A stretch of 64,000 nt of DNA from positions 518,665 to 582,664 of the forward strand of contig BQJR01000002.1 in NCBI GenBank assembly GCA_021604805.1. The letters are read 5' to 3'. The translations under genes were made by a program, and so were the position numbers. Positions within the stretch are counted from its first letter, which is position 1. Each line of letters begins with the position of its first letter. The notes beneath the pieces are model-generated. The model had not been told where the DNA came from, ran no database searches, and saw only the letters and a program-made list of their open reading frames with translations. Positions 35,622 to 44,284 of the stretch are shown piece after piece. The DNA is from Planctomycetota bacterium. Its GTDB lineage: Bacteria > Planctomycetota > B15-G4.

Positions 35622-37700
35622 ATGCGCATCAGCCTGATCCACCCGCCAGACGGCATGCTCCCGACCGTTCCGTACGCCAGCGTTCCGGCGCTCACGGCGT
35701 GCTTGCGCAAGGCCGGGCACGAAGTGCTGGTGCGCGACGTGAACCTCGACCTGCTGCCGCACTTGCTCAACACCGAGCGGCTCGAGGGCTGGAGCGACCA
35801 GGTACGCGCCGCCGCCGATCGTCTCTCCGCGCAACCCGAACTCGACGCCGACGAACGCACCGAACTCTGGCGTCTGCAGCGCTTGCTCTCCGTGCCGCGT
35901 GAGATCTTCGCCGAAGTCGAAGACTCGATGGACGTGCTCAAGACGCGCGAGCGCTTCTTCGATCCGCAGAGCTTCAACCGCGCCTTCGACGTGCTGCGCA
36001 GCGCGCACCGTTTCGGGCTGAGCATCAACCGCGCCTGCTTCACGCAACCGCACCGCAGCATCGAACACGTGCTCGACGTGACGCCGAACGAGCTGCCCGA
36101 CCCCGCCGTGGAACTCTTCGCGAGCGTGGCCGAGGAGATCCTCGCCGACAAGCCCGACCTCGTGGCTGTCACGATGCCCTACGACTCGTCGATCTTCTAC
36201 GGACTGAAGATCATGGCGCAGATCAAACGGCTCTCGCCCGACACCACCATCGCCGTGGGCGGCGCCGCCGCGGGCAGCGCCGTGTTGCCGATCATCAAGC
36301 AAGCCGGCTACTTCAAGGTCTTTGACTACGCCATGGCCGGCGAGTGCGAGGAGCAACTGCCGATCTTCCTCGAGGCACTCGAGAAGGGCACCGACCCCAC
36401 CGAAGCCAAGAACCTGTTCTATCTCGGCGACGACGGCGAAGTCGTGCACACCGGCGTGGCCCTGGTCGACGACCTGAACCTCGCGCCCTCGCCCGACTTC
36501 ACCGACATCCAGCTCGACCGCTACCTGTTGCCCGACGGCATCGCGACCTTCCAGACCTCGCGCGGCTGTTACTACGGCAAGTGCACGTTCTGTTCGGAGC
36601 TGTTCCGCCAGGACTTCCGCATGCGGCGTCCCGACATGGTCGTGGACGACATGGTCAAGATCTACGAAGACACGGGCATCACGCACTTCCAGATCTGGGA
36701 CTCGCTCGCGCCACCCAAGACGCTGAAGCACATCGCGCAAGAGATCATCAAGCGCGAGCTGCCCTTCAAGTGGATGGCCGAGACGAAGTTCGAGAAGCCG
36801 TACATGAACGAGGCCACCATCGAGACGATGGCCAAGGGCGGCTGCTCGTTCTTGTTCTTCGGTTTCGAGTCGGGCTCCTCGCGTGTGCTCGACCTCGTCG
36901 ACAAGGGCAACAACCTCGAGCACGTGGACGTGATCCTCGACAACATGCGTCGCCACGGCATCCGCGCGGCCACCTCTTGGTTCATCGGCTTCCCCGGCGA
37001 GACCGAGATCGAGGCCGACACCACGCACGACTTCATCGCCACGCGTCGCGACCGCATCCAGTTCTCGAACTACACGCGCACCTTCATCCTCGGCACCGAC
37101 ACGATCGTGTTCGAGCAGCAGGAGCGCTTCGGCATCGAAGCCGTGGATCTCGGCGACGGCCAGTTCGACTACCGCTACCTCGATGGCAGCAAGCACTGGG
37201 ACCAGAGCGAAAAGGACGAGTCCTTCCATCCGCGCAGCGACTTCCACCAGATCATGCAGCACATCGAGCTGCACTACTCGCAGGTGCCGCTCGACCAGGC
37301 GCTGCAGATCTCGGGGCAATCGCGCATGGGTCCCCTGCTGCGTCACGTGCGGCCCGACGCCATCGAAGAGGTGCGCTTCCAGGCCACGCCCGAGGGCGTG
37401 CTCACGCACTTCGATCGTCATCCCTTGCGCGATGACTTCGGCGACAGCGGGTACACGGTCGCGTACCACATGATCACGAGCCACACCTTCGAGCTGCTCG
37501 AAGACGGCCTGAACTTCCACAAGGCGCTGCGCGAACCGCGCACCGTGGCCGAGCTGCTCAGCATGCTCGACGACTCGCCCGAGGAGTTGCGCGCCAAGCT
37601 CGAACTCGCGATCAACCGCGGCATGGTCAAGATCCTCTGCGAGGAGGATCAGCTCGAATACCGCCCCGAAGCCGCGCTGAACGAGGCGCTGCAGGTCTGA
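35622..37700 (+). CDS. B12-binding domain radical SAM protein B
   Basis: This 692-residue protein is the exact-length paralogue of the product at 32817. The radical SAM cysteines fall at the same residues (316, 321, 324; CX4CX2C) and the cobalamin domain, barrel motifs (THFQIWDSLAPPKTLKHI, FGFESGSSRVLD, GFPGETEIEAD) and C-terminal region are all retained. Differences cluster at the B12-domain loop (GGAAAGSAVLP against GGAGIDSFLLP), in the helical insert (residues 60-150) and in the C-terminal region, consistent with altered substrate. It has GGAAGA as ribosome-binding site and is followed after 191 bases by the third TIM-barrel gene. Confidence 0.88.
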   Translation: MRISLIHPPDGMLPTVPYASVPALTACLRKAGHEVLVRDVNLDLLPHLLNTERLEGWSDQVRAAADRLSAQPELDADERTELWRLQRLLSVPREIFAEVEDSMDVLKTRERFFDPQSFNRAFDVLRSAHRFGLSINRACFTQPHRSIEHVLDVTPNELPDPAVELFASVAEEILADKPDLVAVTMPYDSSIFYGLKIMAQIKRLSPDTTIAVGGAAAGSAVLPIIKQAGYFKVFDYAMAGECEEQLPIFLEALEKGTDPTEAKNLFYLGDDGEVVHTGVALVDDLNLAPSPDFTDIQLDRYLLPDGIATFQTSRGCYYGKCTFCSELFRQDFRMRRPDMVVDDMVKIYEDTGITHFQIWDSLAPPKTLKHIAQEIIKRELPFKWMAETKFEKPYMNEATIETMAKGGCSFLFFGFESGSSRVLDLVDKGNNLEHVDVILDNMRRHGIRAATSWFIGFPGETEIEADTTHDFIATRRDRIQFSNYTRTFILGTDTIVFEQQERFGIEAVDLGDGQFDYRYLDGSKHWDQSEKDESFHPRSDFHQIMQHIELHYSQVPLDQALQISGQSRMGPLLRHVRPDAIEEVRFQATPEGVLTHFDRHPLRDDFGDSGYTVAYHMITSHTFELLEDGLNFHKALREPRTVAELLSMLDDSPEELRAKLELAINRGMVKILCEEDQLEYRPEAALNEALQV

Positions 37701-37891
37701 CGCAGGACTGATCCGCAGAGCGCTCCGCTGGTGCCTCACGCCGGCCCAGCGCTCGGCGGGGCGCTCGTGCCGAAGGTGCCCGCAGATCGCTCGTCGGCCA
37801 GCGCTCAAGCTCCGACGCTCGCGACGCCGACAGCAGAGCTGGGCTCCGCCGTTCCGCGGGGCCGCCTCCGCCCTCAGCCGCGACACGCCCC

Positions 37892-39523
37892 ATGACGACG
37901 CCCCGGCGCCTTGCCACGGCCCTCGCCCTGCTGTTCTGCCTCGCCTCCGCGAGCGCCGCCCAAGCGCTGCCCGGCCAAGTCATCCGTGACCCCGAGCACC
38001 CGCAGTGGCTGATGCGCGCCGGCGGCGAGCACCTGTTCCTGGCGGGCCCCGGCGACCCGGAGGGTTTCTTCTTCCGCGGCACGCGACTGCCCGACGGCAC
38101 GCGCGACGGCGACCAAGACGAACTGATCGACGCGCTCATCGAGCACGGCGGCAACTCGATCTACATCGAAGCGGTACGCAGCCACGGCGGCGACGGTCCG
38201 TCGGACCACAACCCGTTCATCGACAGCAACCCGAGCCTCGGCATCGACGAGGACATCCTCGACCAGTGGGAAGCCTGGCTCACACGCTTCGACGACGCCG
38301 ACATCATGGTGCTCTTCTTCGTCTACGACGACGGCTCGCGCATCTGGAACACCGGCAGCGCGGTCGGCCCCGAAGAAGACGCCTTCCTGCGCGCGCTCGT
38401 GAACCGCTTCGAGCACCACCGCAACATCGCCTTCCTCGCCTACGAAGAATCCGAAGAGGCCGTGAACAGCGAACGCGCGCGCGCCATCGCCGCCACGCTC
38501 GCCGACGCCGACGACCACGGTCACTTGATCGGCAACCATCACCACTCGGGCACGACCTTCAAGGTCTGGCAGGACGGCAGCGCGCTCGACCTCTTCGCCA
38601 TGCACTACAACAAGACCGGCGACGAGATCCACCACGGCGCCGTCACCACCTTCAACACGGGCTCGACCGCAGGCGCCGCCGACCACGGCTACATGACCCT
38701 CTACACCGAGTGCCTCGTCACGAAGACGGGCAACACCGAAGTGCGGCGTCACTTCATGTGGGACTCGGCCATGGGCGGCGTGCAACCGATGGTCTACGGC
38801 ATGGACATCCACGACACGCCCGTGGTGCAGCTGCAGCAGTGCCGCGTGTTGCAGGAGTTCATGGAGTCCACCGACTTCTGGCGCATGGTCCCGAGCGACG
38901 CCCGCGCGCGCGGCGCGACCAAGTGGGTGCTCGCCGCGCCCGCCGCGTCGGGGGAGGTCAGCGCGATCGCTTACACGCGCGAAGTCAGCGGCGACCTCGG
39001 TCTCGGCGACATGCAGGCCGGCACCGTGGACCTGCTCTGGATCGACGCGGTGAACGGCACGCGCGTGAAGCAACGTCGCGTGGTCGTGACCGACGGCGAC
39101 AACTTCTTCGCGCGTCCTCCCGAGCTCGGCAACGAGCTCGCGCTGTGGATCTCGCGCTCCTGGGACGACCTTGGACACGCGCTCGCCGGCAGCGGCGACG
39201 CGCCACGCCTGCGCGCCGACGGCACGCTGATCGGCGGCGAGCTCGTGACCCTGCACGCCAGCGGCAGCCTCCCGAACGCCCCGGGCCTGTTCATCATCGG
39301 GCTGTCCGGATTCTTCGGTCCACTCAAGGGCGGAGTGCTCGTGCCGGCGCCCGACTTCCTGGTGAACGTGAGCGCAAACGCCCAAGGCGAGCGCGTGATC
39401 AGCGCTCCCTGGCCGATGGGCGCGCCGGCGGACCTGCCCGTCTACTTACAGATCTGGTTCGCTGACCCGGGCGCGCCAGCCAACTTCGTAGCGACCAATG
39501 CGGTGCTCGAGAGCACGCCCTGA
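37892..39523 (+). CDS. Secreted TIM-barrel, glycoside hydrolase-like protein C
   Basis: The third 543-residue paralogue has a signal peptide (MTTPRRLATALALLFCLASASAAQ), the PGQVIRDPEHPQWLMRAGGEHLFL opening, VRSHGGDG, VLFFVYDDGS, EESEEA, the TECLVT glutamate position and the C-terminal module (GPLKGGVLVPAPD ... GAPANFVATNAVLESTP). It is closer to paralogue B at its C-terminus (APWPMGAPADLP). Its position on the far side of the radical SAM pair shows that the duplication is not simply tandem. No anchor or lipobox is seen. Confidence 0.7.
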   Translation: MTTPRRLATALALLFCLASASAAQALPGQVIRDPEHPQWLMRAGGEHLFLAGPGDPEGFFFRGTRLPDGTRDGDQDELIDALIEHGGNSIYIEAVRSHGGDGPSDHNPFIDSNPSLGIDEDILDQWEAWLTRFDDADIMVLFFVYDDGSRIWNTGSAVGPEEDAFLRALVNRFEHHRNIAFLAYEESEEAVNSERARAIAATLADADDHGHLIGNHHHSGTTFKVWQDGSALDLFAMHYNKTGDEIHHGAVTTFNTGSTAGAADHGYMTLYTECLVTKTGNTEVRRHFMWDSAMGGVQPMVYGMDIHDTPVVQLQQCRVLQEFMESTDFWRMVPSDARARGATKWVLAAPAASGEVSAIAYTREVSGDLGLGDMQAGTVDLLWIDAVNGTRVKQRRVVVTDGDNFFARPPELGNELALWISRSWDDLGHALAGSGDAPRLRADGTLIGGELVTLHASGSLPNAPGLFIIGLSGFFGPLKGGVLVPAPDFLVNVSANAQGERVISAPWPMGAPADLPVYLQIWFADPGAPANFVATNAVLESTP

Positions 39524-39693
39524 CCGGCTCTGCAAGCCAACCCCGACGCCGCCACGGTGAACGGGTGTGTCACGAAAGCCCGCGGTGACAGCGACTACGG
39601 TACGCTCTGCGCCTCGACCCTCGCTCGCTGCCGGCGACTCATCACCGCAGGCGGCCCCGAGCAGGTTTTCTCCCGCGCATTCCGGGCGACCCA

Positions 39694-40716
39694 GTGGCCA
39701 ATGCAGCGCTCAAGACGCCTCCACGATTCGACCAGCGCTTGGTGACGCCAGCGCCCGCGCCCGTTGTCGCCGAGCGCGCTGAGTTCCGCACGGCGCTCGG
39801 TCGCTCACGTCCGTTCCTCGGATGGCTCGTGCGTTGTGTGACGCGGGTCGGTGCGCTGCTGCCGCTGTGGACGATGCAGTGCGCCGGCAGCACGTTGGGT
39901 TTCGTCGCAGGCTGGCTGCCCACGCGTTCGCGCACGCGCTCACTCGTCAACATCCGGCTGTGCTTCCCTGAACTCAGCGACCGCGAGCGTCGCCGCATGG
40001 CGCGTCGCAGCCTGGCATCGCTCGGCAGCATGGCGCTCGAACTGCCCGCCTTCTGGGGTTGGAAGCGCGCCCGCGTGTTGGCCTTGGTGAAGTCCGTGGA
40101 AGGCCAAGAGCATCTCGACGCCGCACTCGCGAGCGGCCGCGGTGTGTTGCTCGCCATGCCGCACATCGGCGCCTGGGAGCTCGCGGGCCTGCACTGCTCC
40201 GCGCGGTATCCGATGACGGGCCTCTACCGACCGGTGCGCATCCGCGAAGCCGACGCGTTGTTCCTCGCGGGACGCACACGCTTCGGCGCCACGATGTCGC
40301 CCGCGGGCGTGGCCGGCGTGCGCTCGCTGCGGCGCGCGCTGCAGTCGGGCGCGATCAGCATCATGCTCCCCGACACCGACCCGAACCTCGGCCAGAGCGT
40401 GTTCGCACCGCTGTTCGGCGAGCCCGCGAACACCAGCATCTTGGTGTCGCGCTTGGCTCGCGGCAGCGGCGCCGCCGTGCTGATGTGCTTCGTGGAACGC
40501 CTGGGGATCGGACGCGGCTTCCGCGTGCACTTCCGCCCCACCTCCCCCGAAGTGATCGCCGACGACCCGGTCTGCGCGGCCAGCGCGATGAACCGCGAGA
40601 TCGAGAGCGTGATCCGTCATGCGCCGCACCAGTACCTGTGGCGCTACCGCCGGTTCAGGAATCGCCCCGAGGGCTCGCCGTCGCTGTATGCGCGCCGGCG
40701 CACCGCCGCGAAGTAA
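39694..40716 (+). CDS. LpxL/HtrB-family lipid A acyltransferase-like protein
   Basis: The 340-residue membrane-associated acyltransferase transfers a secondary acyl chain, classically onto Kdo2-lipid IVA. The catalytic HX4E motif is His157-Glu162 in MPHIGAWE; further family segments are NIRLCFPELSDRERRRMARRS, LPDTDPN and PLFGEPANTS, and the C-terminal PHQYLWRYRRFRNRPEG. A hydrophobic segment lies around residues 52-75. The GTG start at 39694 lacks a strong ribosome-binding site. The presence of kdsA later in the window supports an LPS-type envelope. Confidence 0.85.
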   Translation: MANAALKTPPRFDQRLVTPAPAPVVAERAEFRTALGRSRPFLGWLVRCVTRVGALLPLWTMQCAGSTLGFVAGWLPTRSRTRSLVNIRLCFPELSDRERRRMARRSLASLGSMALELPAFWGWKRARVLALVKSVEGQEHLDAALASGRGVLLAMPHIGAWELAGLHCSARYPMTGLYRPVRIREADALFLAGRTRFGATMSPAGVAGVRSLRRALQSGAISIMLPDTDPNLGQSVFAPLFGEPANTSILVSRLARGSGAAVLMCFVERLGIGRGFRVHFRPTSPEVIADDPVCAASAMNREIESVIRHAPHQYLWRYRRFRNRPEGSPSLYARRRTAAK

Positions 40717-40808
40717 GGCCGAGCGAGCTGCGCTCATCGCGGGCGCGCAGCGGTCTCCGAGCCTCCACTGAACCGGCTGGCGCGAGAGTTCGCGCACGCG
40801 GCCGGTGG

Positions 40809-43202
40809 TCATGCGTGGGGCGCGTCGGGGATGTCGGGTTCGTCGAGCTCGGCGTCGTGCGGATCGGGCTCGACTGCTGCGTCGGCACCGCGTGAAGCAC
40901 CGCGTTCGTTCGCGCCCTCGTCCTCCGCTTCCAATCGCGCCTGCTCCACCTCGACCACCATCTTGGCGAGGCTGCCTTCGCTGGCGTCGGCGGCGGCTTC
41001 CTTCACGGCGCTCTCGCGTGCGTAGAGGTCGAAGAGTTCGCGCTTGTCTTCGAGCAACTCCACGATGCGTTCGTCGACGGAATCACGCGCGAGCAAACGA
41101 TGCACGACCACTTTCTCGGTCTGCCCCATTCGATGCGCGCGCGCGATGGCCTGCTCTTCCACCGACGGTTTCCACTGCGGCTCGGCGAGGATCACCACGC
41201 TGGCGGCTTGCAGGTTGAGGCCCACGCCCGCCGCGGTGATCTGGCCGAGCAACACGGCCGAACCTTCGCGCGCGCTGAAGTCGTTGATCATCGCTTGGCG
41301 CTCATCGGGGGAGACGCCGCCGTGCAGCACGCCCACGGGGTCGAGACGCTTGGCGAGCGCGTCGAGCACATCGAGGAAGAACGAGAACACGAGCAACTTG
41401 CGGCCCGCTTCGGCGTGCTCCGCCGCGAGGTCCACGATGCGACGGATCTTGGAAGAGTCGGGCACGCCCTTGCTGCCGGTCTGTTCGCGCGTGGCGCGTT
41501 GCCAATCGCCCACCGTGGCCACGCGACGCATGGCCATGATGTTCCCGGCCTGCACGGCTTCGCGGTAAGCCGACTTGCTGGGCCCGTCGAGCTCGACCCA
41601 CTCCTGCTTCTCGAGACGGTCGGGCAGCTCGTGCAACACGTCGCGCTGATTGCGGCGCAAGTAGGCGGCGGCCACGGCGCGTTGGAACACTTGCGGATCG
41701 GCGGCAGGCGCGGCCGGGTCGGGCTCCTGCGCTTCGGGCATGTCCGGGCGCACCAGGCGCAGCAGCGCGCGGAACTCGTCGAGCGAGTTCTCGATGGGCG
41801 TGCCGGTCATCAAGCACACGCGCTTGGCGGCGGGCAACAGCGCGGCCACGGCTTGCGTGCGCGAGGCCTCGGGGTTCTTGAGGAAGTGCGCTTCGTCGGC
41901 GATCAACAGGTCGACGGGTTCGGTGAGCTGCGCGGCGAGCTCCATCGTGCGCAAGGTGGAGTACGAGCTCACGGCCACGCCGCCGTCGCGCAACCAACGC
42001 GCGGCGGCGATGTCGCGCTCGGCGCCGTGCAAGCGCTGCGACGGCAGGTCGGTGAAGCGCTCGATCTCCTTGAGCCAGTTGGGCACCACCGTGGCCGGCG
42101 CGACGACCAACACGCGGCGCGCACCTTCGGCCTGACTCAAGTGCACGGCGGCGGCGAGCGCTTGCACGGTTTTGCCGAGGCCCATGTCGTCGCCCAGGAT
42201 CGAGCGTTCTTGCACGACCATGTAGCGCGCGCCGAAATCCTGGTAGCGACGCAGCACGAGCGCCAGACCTTCGCTGCGCAGCACGCAGGCCGACACTGCG
42301 TCGACGACTTCGCTGGGCAGGCGCGCGCCCGCGTCGGGGTTCAGGTCGCCGCCGGCTTGCGCTTCGGGCGCGAGCACGAGGTCGAGCACCGAGGCCAACT
42401 CGGCGCGCGCCTCCCGCCAGCGCGCGCGCAACTCGGGCGTGGGTTGCGCGGTGTCGGCGGCTTCGGCGAGCGCGGCGCGGGCCGCTTGCACGCGCGCCGC
42501 CACGCCGTCGCGCAGAGAGGCTTCGGCTTGTTCGCTGAGCGCCTCGGCGGCTTGCACGTCGTCGGCCTGGCTGCGACCGATGAGCGCCGTGCCGATCCAG
42601 CGCGCGAAGCCCGACTTGCGACGCACCTGCTCCATGCGCCCCACGAAGTCGAGTTGTTCGCGCTCGAGTTCGGCCATGGGGCGATCGAGCTGGCGCTTGC
42701 CGTCGAGCCATTCGTCGGCGCGTTGCACCATGCTCGCGGCGTGCGGCGTGCTGAGTTCGTCGTCGGGGGCGGGCGCGGCGCGGCGCGCGAGACGCTCCTC
42801 GTGCAGCTTGGCGGCGTCGAGCAAGCGCTTCGCCGAGGCCTCGCCCACGCCAGGCAGCGCGTCGAGTTCCTGCGCATCGAACTCGCGCAGCTGCGCCAGC
42901 GTGTGGATGCCGGCTTCGTTCACGGCAGCCCAGCGCACGCGTTGCGCGCCGAGGTCGCGCAGGTCTTCCACCGGGGTCTGCGCGCGCGCCCGTTCGCGCG
43001 CGGCTTCGGCGTAGGCGCCGCCGGCCAACTCCAAGCGCGCGCGTCGGTCGACCAACTCGCGACGGCCGTCTTGCAACGCGTCGCCGGTGGCGCGCACCGC
43101 CTTGCGCGCACGCCGCGCGCTGCGTGACACACCCGACACGCGGTGCGCCACAGTGCTGCCGCCGAACAACGCAGCCGCGATGGAAGCCCAGATCCCGATC
43201 AT
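40809..43202 (-). CDS. SNF2-family helicase/ATPase with N-terminal helix-hairpin-helix
   Basis: The 797-residue protein begins with a hydrophobic segment, then a charged coiled coil and a helix-hairpin-helix DNA-binding motif (DAQELDALPGVGEASAKRLL, about residues 113-132), then after a helical linker the SNF2 core: ILGDDMGLGKTVQAL (Walker A), LLIADEAHFLKN (DEAH), MTGTPIENSLDEF, GVLHGGVSPDERQ, and the C-terminal QITAAGVGLNLQAA and RAHRMGQ. An acidic tail (ERGASRGADAAVEPDPHDAELDEPD) ends it. Such proteins translocate on duplex DNA or displace bound proteins; HhH gives DNA contact. No nuclease or methylase partner is adjacent, so a defence role is not indicated. Confidence 0.88.
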   Translation of the reverse strand: MIGIWASIAAALFGGSTVAHRVSGVSRSARRARKAVRATGDALQDGRRELVDRRARLELAGGAYAEAARERARAQTPVEDLRDLGAQRVRWAAVNEAGIHTLAQLREFDAQELDALPGVGEASAKRLLDAAKLHEERLARRAAPAPDDELSTPHAASMVQRADEWLDGKRQLDRPMAELEREQLDFVGRMEQVRRKSGFARWIGTALIGRSQADDVQAAEALSEQAEASLRDGVAARVQAARAALAEAADTAQPTPELRARWREARAELASVLDLVLAPEAQAGGDLNPDAGARLPSEVVDAVSACVLRSEGLALVLRRYQDFGARYMVVQERSILGDDMGLGKTVQALAAAVHLSQAEGARRVLVVAPATVVPNWLKEIERFTDLPSQRLHGAERDIAAARWLRDGGVAVSSYSTLRTMELAAQLTEPVDLLIADEAHFLKNPEASRTQAVAALLPAAKRVCLMTGTPIENSLDEFRALLRLVRPDMPEAQEPDPAAPAADPQVFQRAVAAAYLRRNQRDVLHELPDRLEKQEWVELDGPSKSAYREAVQAGNIMAMRRVATVGDWQRATREQTGSKGVPDSSKIRRIVDLAAEHAEAGRKLLVFSFFLDVLDALAKRLDPVGVLHGGVSPDERQAMINDFSAREGSAVLLGQITAAGVGLNLQAASVVILAEPQWKPSVEEQAIARAHRMGQTEKVVVHRLLARDSVDERIVELLEDKRELFDLYARESAVKEAAADASEGSLAKMVVEVEQARLEAEDEGANERGASRGADAAVEPDPHDAELDEPDIPDAPHA

Positions 43203-43215
43203 GCGCGCGCGCTCC

Positions 43216-43680
43216 TCAACACTCGGCTTCGCAGAGCGCTTTGAGCTTGGCGAGCATGTCGCCGTCTTGCTTCTTCATGGCTTTGGCGGCGAGGCCCACG
43301 AGCGGCTTGGCCAGGAACGACGTGGCGCGCACCTCGGCGCGCAGCTGCACCGCGGTCTTGTCGCCGTCGAGCGCGGCGAAGCTGAACGTGTACACGCCCT
43401 CCACGCCCATGACCGACGAGCGCGCGGCGTGCTTGTAGGGCGGCGCGCCCTCGGCCGGACCGTGGTGTTCGATGACCTCGATCACCGCACTCACCTGGCG
43501 CCCCTTCATGCTGCGAGTTTCCTTGAAGCGCCAGCCCTTGCGCACCGGGCCTTCGTCGAGCGGTTCGAGCTGCGTGACGCCGGGCATCCACTCGCTCACG
43601 CGCTGGAAGTCGGTGGCCAGCGCGAACACGGCGTCGGGCGAGCAATGGATGGTGGTGCTGCTTTCGAAAGAGGCGGCCAT
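43216..43680 (-). CDS. SRPBCC (START-like) family protein
   Basis: The 154-residue protein follows the polyketide cyclase/START-like pattern: SFESSTTIHCSPDAVFALATDFQRVSEWMPGVTQLEPLD, RFKETRSMKGRQVSAVIEV and the C-terminal helix VGLAAKAMKKQDGDMLAKLKALCE. It binds hydrophobic ligands in a helix-grip fold; the ligand is unknown. Its ATG shares one base with the stop of the DinB gene (TGATG), so the two are translated in coupling. Long in-frame upstream sequence is inside the neighbour and is not used. Confidence 0.85.
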   Translation of the reverse strand: MAASFESSTTIHCSPDAVFALATDFQRVSEWMPGVTQLEPLDEGPVRKGWRFKETRSMKGRQVSAVIEVIEHHGPAEGAPPYKHAARSSVMGVEGVYTFSFAALDGDKTAVQLRAEVRATSFLAKPLVGLAAKAMKKQDGDMLAKLKALCEAEC

Positions 43681-44207
43681 CAGAGGTAGCGCTCCTTGAT
43701 CACTTCGCGGTGGTGCACTTCGTGGCCGGCGAGGATCCAGGCGATGGCGCGCACGGAGAACGGACGGCCGTCGGCGTGCAGGGTCGCGGCCAGCGCGGTG
43801 TCGTCGAAGGAGCGGATCAGTCGGATCGTTTCGCGACGCAGTCCTTCGAACTCGTCGAGCAGCGCGGCCAACGGGCGCTCGTGATGCCCGGCCACACGCG
43901 CCCAGTCGTCTTGCTCGAAACCGGGCAGGTCCTGCGGATCGCGACGCGCGCCGTGCAGCATGCGGTACTGGAACACGCGCTCGCCGTCGTTCACGTGCCC
44001 GAGCACTTCGTTCAGGCTCCACTTGTCGGGCGCGTAGCGATGCTGACCGGCGCTCGGGTCGAGCGTGTAGAGCCACGGCTTGCGCTCACTGATCTGCGCT
44101 TCGAGCACGGGCAGGATGTGCCCTTCGGGGACGCGCTCCACGTAGGTCGCGAAGTAGGCGTCGTACTCGTCGGCAAGCGGTCGCTCGACGTTCTTGATCG
44201 GCATCAC
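43680..44207 (-). CDS. DinB-like four-helix metalloprotein
   Basis: The 175-residue protein has the DinB signatures YAPDKWSLNEVLGHVNDGERVFQYRMLH and a C-terminal HEVHHREVIKERYL, supplying the three histidines of the metal site. Members include thiol transferases (bacillithiol, mycothiol) and uncharacterised proteins; no specific role is visible. Two consecutive ATG codons open it. It is coupled with the SRPBCC gene downstream. Confidence 0.88.
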   Translation of the reverse strand: MMPIKNVERPLADEYDAYFATYVERVPEGHILPVLEAQISERKPWLYTLDPSAGQHRYAPDKWSLNEVLGHVNDGERVFQYRMLHGARRDPQDLPGFEQDDWARVAGHHERPLAALLDEFEGLRRETIRLIRSFDDTALAATLHADGRPFSVRAIAWILAGHEVHHREVIKERYL

Positions 44208-44284
44208 GGGATCCTCAGCGTGCGGCGTGAGTCAGCGCGCATGATCGCCACTCGGCGCTGTGCCCGCCAGCTTCTCCGCGCCGC

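Noticed and set aside
35322..37886. 854-codon open frame antisense to radical SAM gene B
   Set aside because: The sense strand encodes a recognisable enzyme; the similar antisense frame under radical SAM gene A follows from the paralogy and is not independent evidence of coding.
29343..39523. RiPP biosynthetic cluster built on the radical SAM genes
   Set aside because: No credible precursor peptide, no RRE domain, no leader peptidase or dedicated exporter; the Arg-rich leader frames are weak and partly explained by conserved enzyme N-termini.
40809..43202. Anti-phage defence system around the SNF2 helicase
   Set aside because: Neighbours (acyltransferase, SRPBCC, DinB) are not nucleases, methylases or other defence partners; HhH-SNF2 proteins also occur as housekeeping DNA translocases.
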